From JAZKFT01 sp040386335 (GTDB taxonomy: Bacteria > Bacteroidota > Bacteroidia > Chitinophagales > Chitinophagaceae): a DNA stretch of 64,000 nt. The DNA lies in the NCBI GenBank assembly GCA_040386335.1, contig JAZKFT010000021.1, forward strand, positions 124,001-188,000. Direction: 5' to 3'. This document shows, piece after piece, positions 1-9,142 of this stretch. The notes beneath the pieces were generated by a model. The model saw nothing but the letters and a program-made list of their open reading frames with translations. It was not told the origin of the DNA and did not search any database. A program made the position numbers and the translations under genes. The first letter of the stretch is position 1. Each line of letters starts with the position of its first letter.

Positions 1-2
1 AC

Positions 3-2720
3 AAACATTGGAAACGCTGGGAATACTGGTGGAGTAGCAGGGTAGGGCCCCAGGGTGAATTTGTAAATGTGAGTGAAAAAATGTCGCAGGCCCTGGGCGT
101 TCAACAAAACAGGAAATTGTCTGCCCCATCTTCGCCGGATGCGGTTGAGTCTGTTTCAGGAAACTGGAGCCTGGTGGGACCCAGTGCCACCACAGGTGGT
201 ATTGGAAGAGTGGACAGGCTGGCCTTTCATCCAACAAACCCCAACATCATTTATGCAGGTGCTGCTGGTGGTGGCGTATGGCGCAGCACGACCGGCGGAC
301 TCACCTGGACAAATATTACACCCGATATACCCTGCCTTGGAATCAGTGGTATCGTTATCAACCCGGATAATACCAATGAAATTTTTGTACTTACGGGCGA
401 TGGCGACAGCGATACAGGTGGGCTGGTGGAGGATTTTGGTTATATGCGGTTTTCTATCGGCGTTTTGCGGACTACCGACGGGGGTGTCAGCTGGCAGAAA
501 CTCGGAAGTTTTCCGGGCACCAGTTCAACCGTTATCGGGTACCGGCTGACGATGCACCCTACCGACCACAGTATCCTTTTTGCCTGTACGAATGATGGCC
601 TGTTTCGCACTACCGACGCCGGTACCACCTGGACCAATGTTTGTGACAACGGGCGTTTTTTCAATATGGCTTTTAAACCCGGCGACCCGCAGGTATGCTA
701 TGCTGCCGGCCGTGGTGGCCCCAATAACCGGGCTTATTTTTGGCGCAGCACAAATGGCGGCGTTACCTGGGATAGTACGGTTGTGATCAATAACCAGATC
801 AATAACCCGACTTCCAGGATAGACCTTGCCGTGGCTCCAAGCAACAGCAGTGTGGTGTATATTCTTTGCGGCGGCATACCCGATTCCGGCCAGTATAAAG
901 GCTTATATCGCAGCAATAACAGCGGTGTAAGTTTTGCTTTACAAAGCAACGCCCCAAATATCCTCGGCAGGAAAAGCGATGGCAGCGACAATGCCAGCCA
1001 AAGCACCTACGACCTGACCCTCGCCGTAAGCCCAACCACTTCCACTAATGTTTTGGTGGGTGGGGTGCAGGTATGGCAGAGTACTACTTCAGGTTTATCA
1101 TGGGCTTATAAGGGTACAGGCATTCACGACGATATACATGAACTCGCATATAACCCGGTGGATAATAAAATTTGGGCAGCCACCGATGGCGGGGTCTACA
1201 GCAGTACTGACAACGGCACCACTTGGACATCCCATTTTACTGATATGAGTATTGGCCAGTTTTACCGTATGGCAGTGAGTCCTAATGATTTTAATGATAT
1301 GATTGGTGGCTTACAGGACAATGGTGTGAAACAAAGAGTGACAGGAAACAGCACTTTTGATGCCATAGGAAGCAAGGATGGATATTGTGTTGGGTATGAT
1401 GCGATTGATGCCTCAGTGTATTATTCAGTAAACAATTCTGAAATCACGAGATACACTGGTAATGGCACCAATAGTGGCAATATAACACCTCCAAATGTCA
1501 ATCTCAGTTTTTTTACCAACATGGCCATGCACAGCACTCAAACCGGTGCTTTTTTCCTGGCATCGGATACATTTAGACGAATTACAAACAACGGTGCTAC
1601 ATGGGGTTTGTATAGTACGATCACCCCGAATATGCCACTTGGTGGATGGTACCTGCAAACATGCCCCAGCAACAGCACCCGGATTTATATGGCTGGTGGC
1701 GCCGCCTATAATTCCACAGGCGCCGGCACTTTAAGGAGGAGCGACGACGGAGGCTTTACCTGGCCTTTCGGTACTATGATACTGAGTAATAACCCTGGCT
1801 TTCCATCCAGCTTTCCAAAAATTACCTGCATCAACGTAAACCCCACGAACTCTAACCAGGTATGGGTAACTTTTGGAGGATTTATGGACGGTGTAAAAGT
1901 GTATTCCTCCAACGATGCCGGCCTTAACTGGACAGACCGTAGCGGATCGCTGCCAAATGTGCCCATTAACTGCGTGGTTTTAGATAATAGTAACAATGCA
2001 TACATTGGTACAGACAATGGTGTGTACCGAAAAAGCAGCACTGTAAACGATTGGGTGCCGTTTTACAACAATTTGCCATATGTTCCGGTAACTGACCTTG
2101 TCATTTCCCAGGTGGATAACAGGATCCGGGCTGCTACATTTGGTCGCGGCATCTGGAGCAGTGATTTGTATAGCCCCTGTCCTTTAAACATTTCCGTTGG
2201 GGGTTCTCTTGTAGGCCAGGATTTCTACGAGGCCAGTAGTGACGTTACCACATTCAGCACCGTTACGGGTAATGTTGGTACCAAGGTGAGAATGAAAGGC
2301 GGGGCAGGTGTTAAGCTGATCCCACCATTTAAAGCATTGACCAACTCAGACTTTAAAGCTACGATCGGCCCATGTGAAAGCGGCCTGGTACAATTACTAA
2401 AATCGGATGTGACAGACTCTACATTACTCGCACCTAACCTCTGGATGAAACCACCGGCAGGTTTAAATGCTATCGTAGAAAATGTTGTTTTCAATAACCA
2501 GCAGGTGGTTGTAACACTCAATACACGTGTAGCCGGTAGTATAGAATTGGTGCTGACAGATATTGCAGGCAATGTGGTGGAACACACGCCTCCGGCCAAT
2601 ATTGCTGTAGGTAAAACTCAGAAGCTGGTCAATGCGACGGGGCTAAACCCGGGCACCTATTATGTGCAGGTTATACATAACCACCGGCAGGAGCATTTGC
2701 AGGAAGTGGACATACACTAA
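3..2720 (+). CDS. Secreted Asp-box (sortilin/VPS10-like) repeat protein, 5' end missing
   Basis: The frame is open back to base 3 with no stop. The codons before the GTG at 69 encode a tryptophan-rich stretch (KHWKRWEYWWSSRVGPQGEF) of the kind found near the N-terminus of such proteins, so the true start lies outside the window. The visible 905 residues hold many Asp-box repeats of the form WRSTTGGLTW, LRTTDGGVSW, FRTTDAGTTW and RRSDDGGFTW, which fold as beta-propellers. The last 80 or so residues form a beta-rich tail with GLNPGTYYVQV near the end, resembling a degenerate type A C-terminal domain of the type IX secretion system. Export to the cell surface is therefore likely; no enzymatic residues are assignable. 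A strong hairpin follows the stop. Annotators often call these glycosyl hydrolases, but no catalysis is shown here. Confidence 0.85.
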   Translation, partial: KHWKRWEYWWSSRVGPQGEFVNVSEKMSQALGVQQNRKLSAPSSPDAVESVSGNWSLVGPSATTGGIGRVDRLAFHPTNPNIIYAGAAGGGVWRSTTGGLTWTNITPDIPCLGISGIVINPDNTNEIFVLTGDGDSDTGGLVEDFGYMRFSIGVLRTTDGGVSWQKLGSFPGTSSTVIGYRLTMHPTDHSILFACTNDGLFRTTDAGTTWTNVCDNGRFFNMAFKPGDPQVCYAAGRGGPNNRAYFWRSTNGGVTWDSTVVINNQINNPTSRIDLAVAPSNSSVVYILCGGIPDSGQYKGLYRSNNSGVSFALQSNAPNILGRKSDGSDNASQSTYDLTLAVSPTTSTNVLVGGVQVWQSTTSGLSWAYKGTGIHDDIHELAYNPVDNKIWAATDGGVYSSTDNGTTWTSHFTDMSIGQFYRMAVSPNDFNDMIGGLQDNGVKQRVTGNSTFDAIGSKDGYCVGYDAIDASVYYSVNNSEITRYTGNGTNSGNITPPNVNLSFFTNMAMHSTQTGAFFLASDTFRRITNNGATWGLYSTITPNMPLGGWYLQTCPSNSTRIYMAGGAAYNSTGAGTLRRSDDGGFTWPFGTMILSNNPGFPSSFPKITCINVNPTNSNQVWVTFGGFMDGVKVYSSNDAGLNWTDRSGSLPNVPINCVVLDNSNNAYIGTDNGVYRKSSTVNDWVPFYNNLPYVPVTDLVISQVDNRIRAATFGRGIWSSDLYSPCPLNISVGGSLVGQDFYEASSDVTTFSTVTGNVGTKVRMKGGAGVKLIPPFKALTNSDFKATIGPCESGLVQLLKSDVTDSTLLAPNLWMKPPAGLNAIVENVVFNNQQVVVTLNTRVAGSIELVLTDIAGNVVEHTPPANIAVGKTQKLVNATGLNPGTYYVQVIHNHRQEHLQEVDIH

Positions 2721-2724
2721 AACG

Positions 2725-2755
2725 AAAAGCCCCGGTAAAATGTACCGGGGCTTTT
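2725..2755. terminator. Bidirectional intrinsic terminator
   Basis: Perfect 13-bp stem (2725-2737 with 2743-2755), GC-rich core CCCCGG, 5-nt loop. It begins with A4 and ends with T4, so it can work on both strands. It sits between the convergent Asp-box gene and the LytTR gene and closes the polysaccharide locus. Confidence 0.9.
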
Positions 2756-2824
2756 CAGGATGGGGAGTTCTTGTTTTAAGAAAGATACTTCTCAGGGAAG
2801 TGCCATAAACTGCTATTGCGCTAG

Positions 2825-3202
2825 CTACACAACCTTATTTGTTTCTTCATCACTCATCGCATCTCTTTTTTCAAAGTATTGATGCGCCTTTTCAATAAAA
2901 GCTGATATCCGTTGCTGCGCTATCGGGATCGTTGACTTGTTGGCAAGAATGATAAACCCCTCTTTTTCGATTTTATACACATGCGCAAGATTGACAAGGA
3001 AAGACCGGTGACATCTTAAAAAGCCGTCGCCTGACAAGACATCCTGGTAGTTTTTTATTGGATAGGAGGAAGTGAATTTCAGATCGTTATTTAACAGGAA
3101 CGAGGTAGATGAGCCTTTGGATTCCAGGTAAATGATCTGTTCGGGAGCGAGCAGGTAAGTGCAGTCAGAGCAGTTAATAATAATCCTCTTTTTGCTATGC
3201 AT
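2825..3202 (-). CDS. Stand-alone LytTR-type DNA-binding regulator
   Basis: A 125-residue protein made almost entirely of a LytTR DNA-binding domain. Visible marks are YLLAPEQIIYLESKGSSTSF near residue 20, then FLRCHRSFLVNLAHVYKIE around 80-100 and the final IPIAQQR strand. The usual N-terminal receiver domain of LytR/AgrA response regulators is absent, so it cannot be controlled by phosphorylation in the usual way. It is the last gene of the minus-strand polysaccharide locus, 75 bp after the priming transferase gene. A role in controlling the locus is an inference from position. Stand-alone LytTR proteins are known in Bacteroidota. Confidence 0.85.
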   Translation of the reverse strand: MHSKKRIIINCSDCTYLLAPEQIIYLESKGSSTSFLLNNDLKFTSSYPIKNYQDVLSGDGFLRCHRSFLVNLAHVYKIEKEGFIILANKSTIPIAQQRISAFIEKAHQYFEKRDAMSDEETNKVV

Positions 3203-3277
3203 TTTTATTATTTAAATAAGTTGAACTTTATAAAAAGAGTACGGGAATGAGGTGATGATTGTTTGCATTCGGATTTG

Positions 3278-4669
3278 TTAGTAAGCATTTTTCTCTCCCT
3301 TGATGGTGTTAAAAACCGTCAGGAAAATGATCCTGAGATCGAGCCATGGATTCCAGTTTTCCAGGTACCACAGGTCATGCTCCACCCTTTTTTGCATTTG
3401 ATCTACCGTTTGGGTTTCGCCACGATAGCCGTTTACCTGCGCCCAGCCTGTAATACCGGGTTTTAAGAATTGGCGAACCATGTATTGCTTTACCAGTAAA
3501 GAGTATTCATCGGTATGCTTCAGCATATGCGGTCTTGGACCTACAATACTCATATTTCCAATAAACACATTTAAAAACTGGGGAAATTCATCCAGGCTGG
3601 TGCGGCGTAAAAACTTCCCAGTTTTAGTAACCCTTGCATCATTTTTCTTTGCCTGCAGTTCGTTTGCCTTATCATTTGGTTTCATGCTGCGAAACTTCAG
3701 GCAAGGGAAGCTCTTGTTATCCTTGCCGCTCCTTGCCTGCATAAAAAAGATGGGCCCTTTCGATTCCAGCCAGATAAGCAGGCCTATCAATGGAATCATC
3801 CAGGAGAGAAAAAACAGGATGACAAAAGTGCTCACAACGATATCGAAGCCTCTTTTTTTGATCCTGTTGCCGAGATCTTCCAGCGGTTCGTTGCGAAGCG
3901 AAATGATGGGTATCTCATTCATATAATCCACCCGAACTTTCTTCTTTACAAAAAACGAGATATCCGGTACTATTTTAAACCGGATGCAGTTTTCATCGGC
4001 ACGCTGCATCAGCTGGTATAGTGATGGATATTGCTCTGGCGCAATGGTGGAATATATCTCAGTGGCACCAAAAGTTTTGCAAACATCCAGTGTATCGCTG
4101 ATATTGCTAAGTATGGGATACCTCGATAGCTCGTTTACATTGTTTGTTTCTTCGCAATAGCCCACGATCTCTTTGTTGATGCCCTCGTCTTCAAGATAAC
4201 TCACCAGCTTCTTAGAAAGGGAATTATATCCAATAACCACCACTTTGCTGATGAGGTAATCTTTCTTTTTAAAGTATTGGTAGATAGCCAGGTAGAGAAA
4301 GCGGCTAAAGAGCAGGCCCGAAGGGATACCAATAAGTACCACGGTTAAAAATGCCCGCGAAATAATGAACTGGTGGAAGAAGAACAGGTACAAAATAATT
4401 AGTACAAGAAAATACAAAAATGCGTACATGGAGTGCCTTGTAAAAATCTCGAACGACATAATGTTTTTTCCCTGGTAGATATTTCCTATCAGCGAAACAA
4501 GCAACCATGCCAAATTGAGCAGTAGTACAAAATTTGTGTACTCGTAAGTGTTCACAAGTAACGCCTCCTTGCTAAAAATATATTGGGTAATAAAGTAGAC
4601 AGCATTAATGGAAAGGAAGTCTAATGCTACCAGCGATAACTGTAAGTGACGAAGGAAGCGGGTATTCAT
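3278..4669 (-). CDS. wcaJ: Undecaprenyl-phosphate sugar-1-phosphate transferase (WcaJ/WbaP type)
   Basis: Polyisoprenyl-phosphate hexose-1-phosphate transferase that starts the repeat unit by moving a sugar phosphate from a nucleotide sugar to undecaprenyl phosphate at the inner membrane. The 463 residues show four N-terminal membrane segments (about 12-127), a Rossmann-like central domain (about 140-240), a further membrane helix (about 275-300) and the C-terminal bacterial sugar transferase domain. Its hallmarks are KRGFDIV, LKFRSMKPND, RRTSLDEFPQ and VGPRPHM. Length and layout match the exopolysaccharide polyprenyl glycosylphosphotransferase family. The sugar (glucose, galactose or other) cannot be read from sequence. 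It lies near the promoter-distal end of the locus, next to the Wzi-like gene. Confidence 0.92.
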   Translation of the reverse strand: MNTRFLRHLQLSLVALDFLSINAVYFITQYIFSKEALLVNTYEYTNFVLLLNLAWLLVSLIGNIYQGKNIMSFEIFTRHSMYAFLYFLVLIILYLFFFHQFIISRAFLTVVLIGIPSGLLFSRFLYLAIYQYFKKKDYLISKVVVIGYNSLSKKLVSYLEDEGINKEIVGYCEETNNVNELSRYPILSNISDTLDVCKTFGATEIYSTIAPEQYPSLYQLMQRADENCIRFKIVPDISFFVKKKVRVDYMNEIPIISLRNEPLEDLGNRIKKRGFDIVVSTFVILFFLSWMIPLIGLLIWLESKGPIFFMQARSGKDNKSFPCLKFRSMKPNDKANELQAKKNDARVTKTGKFLRRTSLDEFPQFLNVFIGNMSIVGPRPHMLKHTDEYSLLVKQYMVRQFLKPGITGWAQVNGYRGETQTVDQMQKRVEHDLWYLENWNPWLDLRIIFLTVFNTIKGEKNAY

Positions 4670-4763
4670 AGGTTAATATTTTTCTGGCGTAAAACAAAAA
4701 GTGACTGGAAGCGGCGTGGATAAATGGAAGAGATACCTGCCGGGCCGTTACGAATCGTTGTAA

Positions 4764-6230
4764 TTAATTTCCCCCCAAGGGCCGCCACTCAAGGCCAAAT
4801 AACAGGCCTGCATTTTTTGAAAGCTGCCCAAAGTCAGCGGCTACACTGGCAATTGCTTTAAGACCTGTATGGGAAATAGTGTATGCTACTTCCTGCAGGA
4901 AATACAATTGCGTGTATGCGGCACCATTTTTAATGAAATTCCTGGTATAGGTACCGAGTGTTTTTGCAGCCATTTTTTTGTTGCCGAATAGCAGGCCGGC
5001 ATGTAATCCGATAATGTTGTTAATATAAATATTGCTGCTCCCGGCAATCGTGTTGGAAGGCGCATCCCAATCAAAAGGATAGATGTCTGTAAAATAATGC
5101 TGCGCCCTTACACGGTTAATAAAAAGGGGGGCTCCAATGATTTTGTTTTGGTATTCCCAGCCTGTTTTGTAGACACCATTGTTATAAAAGCTTTGCCGGT
5201 ACAATGCGGGGTAATTATCATCTGACTGGTTGGTATAAATAAATTCCAGGAGCGCTTTTTTAACGAAAGCCTTGTTATTTGACGGACTGACACTGATTCC
5301 CAAAAGCCTGTTATTTAGCAAGTGGACTCCCTGTGCATTTTCAAGTGGCGTTTGATGATACAGGTGAACGAGCATTTTATCAGCCCGGTATGCACCACCA
5401 AATTCAACTACGCCCCTTTGATCTCCTGAGCGGTTGGGCAATAAGCCCGGTGTTTGGGAGGGCCCCGTTTCCTTGAGTTCTTTACCTAAAAACACATTAA
5501 AAAAATCTTTCCACGATCGGTCATATGGAACTCCATCACGGCTGCCTGCCCACTCTGCATAGTGCTGAAGACCCGCAAAAAAACTGAGCCTTTTCTTTCC
5601 GACCCGGAGATACAGTTGTTTCTCGTGCAGCCAGCTGTTTTTAGTATACCGGTCGGTGCCCAACCATCCATGGCTTACCTGTGCATTGTATTGCAACCAA
5701 CCATTTGTAAACGGTATGTTTTGATACCCCCTGGTCGAAAAGGAAACTTTTGGAATGGGCACTGCGTTGCCACTGATTCCGAGTGAACCACTTGAAAGGT
5801 CTTTATCCACTTCTCCTGGGATCTCTTTAAATCGGCCTCCCCTGATTTCAAAATTGCCAATGCCAATTTTTACAAACAACTCCTGGAGGCAGATATTTCT
5901 GAAATGTTGATTATATACCAGGGAACTTCCATATTTCAAATACAACTTACTGTGCTGCCTGTTGGCTGTAGTGTCTTCAGGATCTTTATGTTTTGATTTA
6001 AAGTTGTGTTGGTTGCTAAAGGATACAAAAGCTGAGACATCATTTTTTTGATCACTGATGCTGGCGTACCTGTTAGCAGTATGCCATAAAGGCTGATAGC
6101 TATTTGTAGCTGCAGTGAAATTTGCGCCAATCACAAAAGCAAGGGAGTCAGCCTTTGAGAAAGCATAAAATGGAAGCAGTAGCAGGCAGTGCATTCCAAA
6201 CAAAGACAAACCATTTCCAGTACGTTTCAT
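4764..6230 (-). CDS. wzi: Wzi-like capsule assembly outer-membrane protein
   Basis: 488 residues with an N-terminal signal peptide (hydrophobic LFGMHCLLLLPFYAFS) followed by a beta-strand-rich body, as in the capsule assembly protein Wzi family. The segments LYLKYGSSLVY, FEIRGGRFKE and FFAGLQHYAEWAGSRDG alternate polar and aromatic residues as in an outer-membrane barrel. Wzi of enteric bacteria binds exported polysaccharide at the surface and shapes the capsule; a similar anchoring role is inferred here. It lies between the WcaI-like transferase and the priming transferase. A second possible start is Met13, which would give a shorter signal peptide. Confidence 0.82.
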   Translation of the reverse strand: MKRTGNGLSLFGMHCLLLLPFYAFSKADSLAFVIGANFTAATNSYQPLWHTANRYASISDQKNDVSAFVSFSNQHNFKSKHKDPEDTTANRQHSKLYLKYGSSLVYNQHFRNICLQELFVKIGIGNFEIRGGRFKEIPGEVDKDLSSGSLGISGNAVPIPKVSFSTRGYQNIPFTNGWLQYNAQVSHGWLGTDRYTKNSWLHEKQLYLRVGKKRLSFFAGLQHYAEWAGSRDGVPYDRSWKDFFNVFLGKELKETGPSQTPGLLPNRSGDQRGVVEFGGAYRADKMLVHLYHQTPLENAQGVHLLNNRLLGISVSPSNNKAFVKKALLEFIYTNQSDDNYPALYRQSFYNNGVYKTGWEYQNKIIGAPLFINRVRAQHYFTDIYPFDWDAPSNTIAGSSNIYINNIIGLHAGLLFGNKKMAAKTLGTYTRNFIKNGAAYTQLYFLQEVAYTISHTGLKAIASVAADFGQLSKNAGLLFGLEWRPLGGN

Positions 6231-6360
6231 TTTAGGGAATTCTTTTTAATTGAAAGTTCCGGATGCAATTTGTATCTACACCCTGTGCGGTTTTTGCAGA
6301 AGTATAGGGTTGTTCAATGGAGGTCAAATGTTGCCCAACAATGCCGGTTTCTTTCTGAAA

Positions 6361-7614
6361 CTAAGAGGTACTGATCTCTGCTAAAAAGTTACCAATCACT
6401 GCTTCTTTTTTTAGATATTTTTCTGCGTACAACATGGAATTTTTTCTCAGGATCTCCGTGGTGTCAAGGTCTAAAGCAGCAATAGAAAGTGCTTCCCAAA
6501 AAGCTTGTGGGTCTTCGGGAGGTATAACGAGGCCTAAATTGTTGGTAGCTACAATGTCGAAAAGTGTAGTGCCGGGCAATGCCGTAACGATGGATAAACC
6601 GCCAACAGCCATAATATTTGTAAGCTTGGAAGGAAGTAACAAATCGCTGGCTTTCCCTTTTTGAATTACCAGGTGCAGGTATGCATGATTGAGTAACTCA
6701 TTAAAAATTTCAATGGGTTGCAGGTCAATAAAAAAAAGGTTGGTGAGTTTTTGGTTGGCTGCTTTTTGTTGTAATGTTTTAGCATAAGGGCCGCTACCGG
6801 AGATAACAAATACCAGGCCCGGCAGGGTCGACAATGCCCGCAAGGCAACATCCAGGATCATCTCTAGTCCTTGTTTTTCGCCCACGGCGCCCGAATAAAA
6901 AACCATTTTTTTGTTTAAAGGAAAGCCAAGGCCGGCGAGCGTGGAAATGTCAGGCTCCTTGGGAAATATTTGACCAAAATCCACCCAGTTTGGAAACAGG
7001 TATTGGTTTTTAATAGTGACTGGTTTCTCCGCAATTTTTTTTTGCATGCCGGTAGAAATAGTAGTTACCCAACTGGCATTTTTAAGGATGAAGCGCTCAC
7101 ATTTTTTTAAGACTTTAACCAGGATGGAACTTTTGATCATTCCAAGTTCTTCTGCAGCATCTACCTGTAAATCCTGGATATGATATATAAATTTTGTTTT
7201 ACGATTAAAAAATTTATAAAAGGAGCCTACAAAACCTGACATAAAGGATGGAGAAGGAATAAAAATGATATTATACCGCCTGCCTCTCAGCATCAACGTG
7301 GTTACGTATAATAATGAAGTGGAGAAGAACGAGAAATCCTGCATCATTCTTTTAAGGCCACTTAAAGAACCCGGAACATATAACGGGCAGCGGGTGACAG
7401 AAACGCCCTGTATATTTTCAGTTTTGAAGAACAGGTTTTTGTAGCCCGGAAATACTTTCCAGGTAGGGTAGTACGGAAAGCCCGTTACCACTTTTACGTT
7501 GTATTCCTTTTGTCCCAGGTGAAAGGCCATTTCGGAAGTATACTTTCCTATACCGGTGGGCTCAGGAAAGAAATTAATGCCTACAATAAGAACAGAGGGC
7601 GTTTTGGAATCCAT
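6361..7614 (-). CDS. GT4 glycosyltransferase, WcaI-like
   Basis: A 417-residue GT-B fold retaining glycosyltransferase. The N-terminus VLIVGINFFPEPTGIGKYTSEMA followed by FPYYPTW matches the WcaI group of colanic acid enzymes. The C-terminal donor domain carries FYSGAVGEKQGLEMIL (about 237-252) and the late SDLLLPSKLTNIMAVGG motif. It should act in the cytoplasm on a lipid-linked repeat unit. WcaI of Escherichia coli is described as a fucosyltransferase, and a Gmd gene sits in the same locus. The donor sugar here is not provable from sequence. The gene is 130 bp upstream of the Wzi-like gene and 47 bp downstream of the GT2 gene. Confidence 0.85.
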   Translation of the reverse strand: MDSKTPSVLIVGINFFPEPTGIGKYTSEMAFHLGQKEYNVKVVTGFPYYPTWKVFPGYKNLFFKTENIQGVSVTRCPLYVPGSLSGLKRMMQDFSFFSTSLLYVTTLMLRGRRYNIIFIPSPSFMSGFVGSFYKFFNRKTKFIYHIQDLQVDAAEELGMIKSSILVKVLKKCERFILKNASWVTTISTGMQKKIAEKPVTIKNQYLFPNWVDFGQIFPKEPDISTLAGLGFPLNKKMVFYSGAVGEKQGLEMILDVALRALSTLPGLVFVISGSGPYAKTLQQKAANQKLTNLFFIDLQPIEIFNELLNHAYLHLVIQKGKASDLLLPSKLTNIMAVGGLSIVTALPGTTLFDIVATNNLGLVIPPEDPQAFWEALSIAALDLDTTEILRKNSMLYAEKYLKKEAVIGNFLAEISTS

Positions 7615-7661
7615 GTATTTTGGATAAGTGATCGTATAAATTATCTGTGAGTTGTGTTAGA

Positions 7662-8507
7662 CTATAAGCCCCGTTGCTGACTTTGTAATTCTCTTATTTT
7701 ACAATACACCTGCGTGAAGTATGACATTTTTAAAATGGCGAACGCAAAGCCTCTTTTGCCATCTCTAAAGCCACCCATTAAAAAGTAGCTGCCGCAAAAA
7801 AAGGCAGGCCCGATGAATGGCGTCCGCATCAGGCGGTATTTTATCCGCTGTTTCCAGGTCCAGTTGGACGAGACTTTAGCGTCGTCGTATGCCTTTATAA
7901 ACCTGCCTGCCTCCCAACTGGCGTATTCGCTGTGCTTAGCCACATAATGAGATACGCCCCGGTAATCCTGGTGATCGATCTTGCTCCTGATAACACCGGT
8001 TTCGCCGGTAAGTACCGGGTGTTCGTGAATTTCCATATCCAGTTTACTCCATTGATCTTCATCAATTCGTTCGTACTCTCCGGATCCTACACAAAACAGG
8101 GCTAACTTTTTTAAAGGATAGCCACCCCGTAGTTGGTTTCCTAAAAAATAGATCGTGTAATTCAGCCAAAAGCCAATTTTGTCGGTTTTAAGTAATGTTT
8201 CCCGGAGTTCTTTTATAAATGCTGGCGTCAGGTATTCATCCGCGTCCAGGAACAGTACCCATTTGGTGGCTGGTGTATGCGTTCTTAAATACCAGTTTCT
8301 CTTCTTTGGAAATTTACCGTCCCATATAAAGTCAATTACCTGTGCTCCAAAATCCTTTGCTATTTTTTTGGTGTCGTCAGTACTGCCAGAGTCAATAAGC
8401 ACAATTTGTTGGGCCAGGTCTTTGCCAATGGCAGCAAGGCAGCCGGGTAAGTTCTTTTCCTCATTTCGCACAGGAATGGCTATAGTTAAATCAAGAAGCT
8501 GCGACAT
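7662..8507 (-). CDS. GT2 family glycosyltransferase
   Basis: 281 residues with a GT-A fold. TIAIPVRNEEKNLPGCL opens the nucleotide-binding site, QIVLIDSGSTDDTKKIA follows, and VLFLDADEYLT (about 83-93) supplies the DxD metal site. A C-terminal region with FIGPAFFCGSYFLMGGFRDG may touch the membrane. This is the usual architecture of WaaE/KdtX-like and related cytoplasmic inverting transferases of lipopolysaccharide and capsule. Donor and acceptor are unknown. It lies between the WcaF-like acetyltransferase and the WcaI-like enzyme, in the same transcription direction. Confidence 0.87.
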   Translation of the reverse strand: MSQLLDLTIAIPVRNEEKNLPGCLAAIGKDLAQQIVLIDSGSTDDTKKIAKDFGAQVIDFIWDGKFPKKRNWYLRTHTPATKWVLFLDADEYLTPAFIKELRETLLKTDKIGFWLNYTIYFLGNQLRGGYPLKKLALFCVGSGEYERIDEDQWSKLDMEIHEHPVLTGETGVIRSKIDHQDYRGVSHYVAKHSEYASWEAGRFIKAYDDAKVSSNWTWKQRIKYRLMRTPFIGPAFFCGSYFLMGGFRDGKRGFAFAILKMSYFTQVYCKIRELQSQQRGL

Positions 8508-8557
8508 GATGTATGATGATTGCTGGATGATAATTGTCAGAAGTCTGGAAAGTGCTG

Positions 8558-9088
8558 CTACCGTGCAGGGTTCCCTTTGACGGATTGGTTATTGGCTACA
8601 TTCCTGGTAACCACGCTGCACGCGCCTATAACGGCATTGTCTCCGATAGTTATACCAGGCATTATAAAGGCCCGGGCACCTACAAAAACATGTGAACCAA
8701 TTTTTATCGGTGTGGTAATTAGATTTTTTGCCGGCTCATGAAAAGCATGGGTGCCGGTACACAAATAGGCTTCCTGGGCTACAATGCTGTATTCCTGGAT
8801 CTCTATTTTTCCGAGCGTATAAGCATTGGCCCTGTCGCCCAGGCAGGAGCCATGATGCATGGTAAGATTCCAGGGAATCTGGATGCGGGCCCGCTGGTGA
8901 ACAAATGGCGATCCATACATATTGGCACCAAATACCCTGAGCCAGAATATTCGCCACGGATTTGCCGGTTTGGGTGTCCAGGAGCACAGTAGCAGCCATA
9001 CATATTCCCAAGTCACCATTTTGATGCGCTGACCTAAAGTCCATGGGCTATCAATGGCTGTTTCCTGTTCGTGTACGAGTGTATCCAT
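8558..9088 (-). CDS. wcaF: WcaF-like hexapeptide O-acetyltransferase
   Basis: A 176-residue left-handed beta-helix acyltransferase. The N-terminal SPWTLGQRIKMVTWEYVWLLLCSWTP stretch is typical of putative colanic acid acetyltransferases (WcaF). The hexapeptide repeats include IGSHVFVGARAFIMPGITIGDNAVIGACSVV. It would use acetyl-CoA to acetylate a sugar of the repeat unit in the cytoplasm. The protein stops right after GNPAR, whereas relatives usually continue for a few residues (NPAK followed by a short basic tail), so the C-terminus is slightly short but the fold looks complete. The gene is followed after 50 bp by the GT2 gene. Confidence 0.83.
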   Translation of the reverse strand: MDTLVHEQETAIDSPWTLGQRIKMVTWEYVWLLLCSWTPKPANPWRIFWLRVFGANMYGSPFVHQRARIQIPWNLTMHHGSCLGDRANAYTLGKIEIQEYSIVAQEAYLCTGTHAFHEPAKNLITTPIKIGSHVFVGARAFIMPGITIGDNAVIGACSVVTRNVANNQSVKGNPAR

Positions 9089-9142
9089 TGGTATTTAAGA
9101 TGTGGTGTCAACCGGGAATTTTCCGACGGGTTTTAAATTGAA

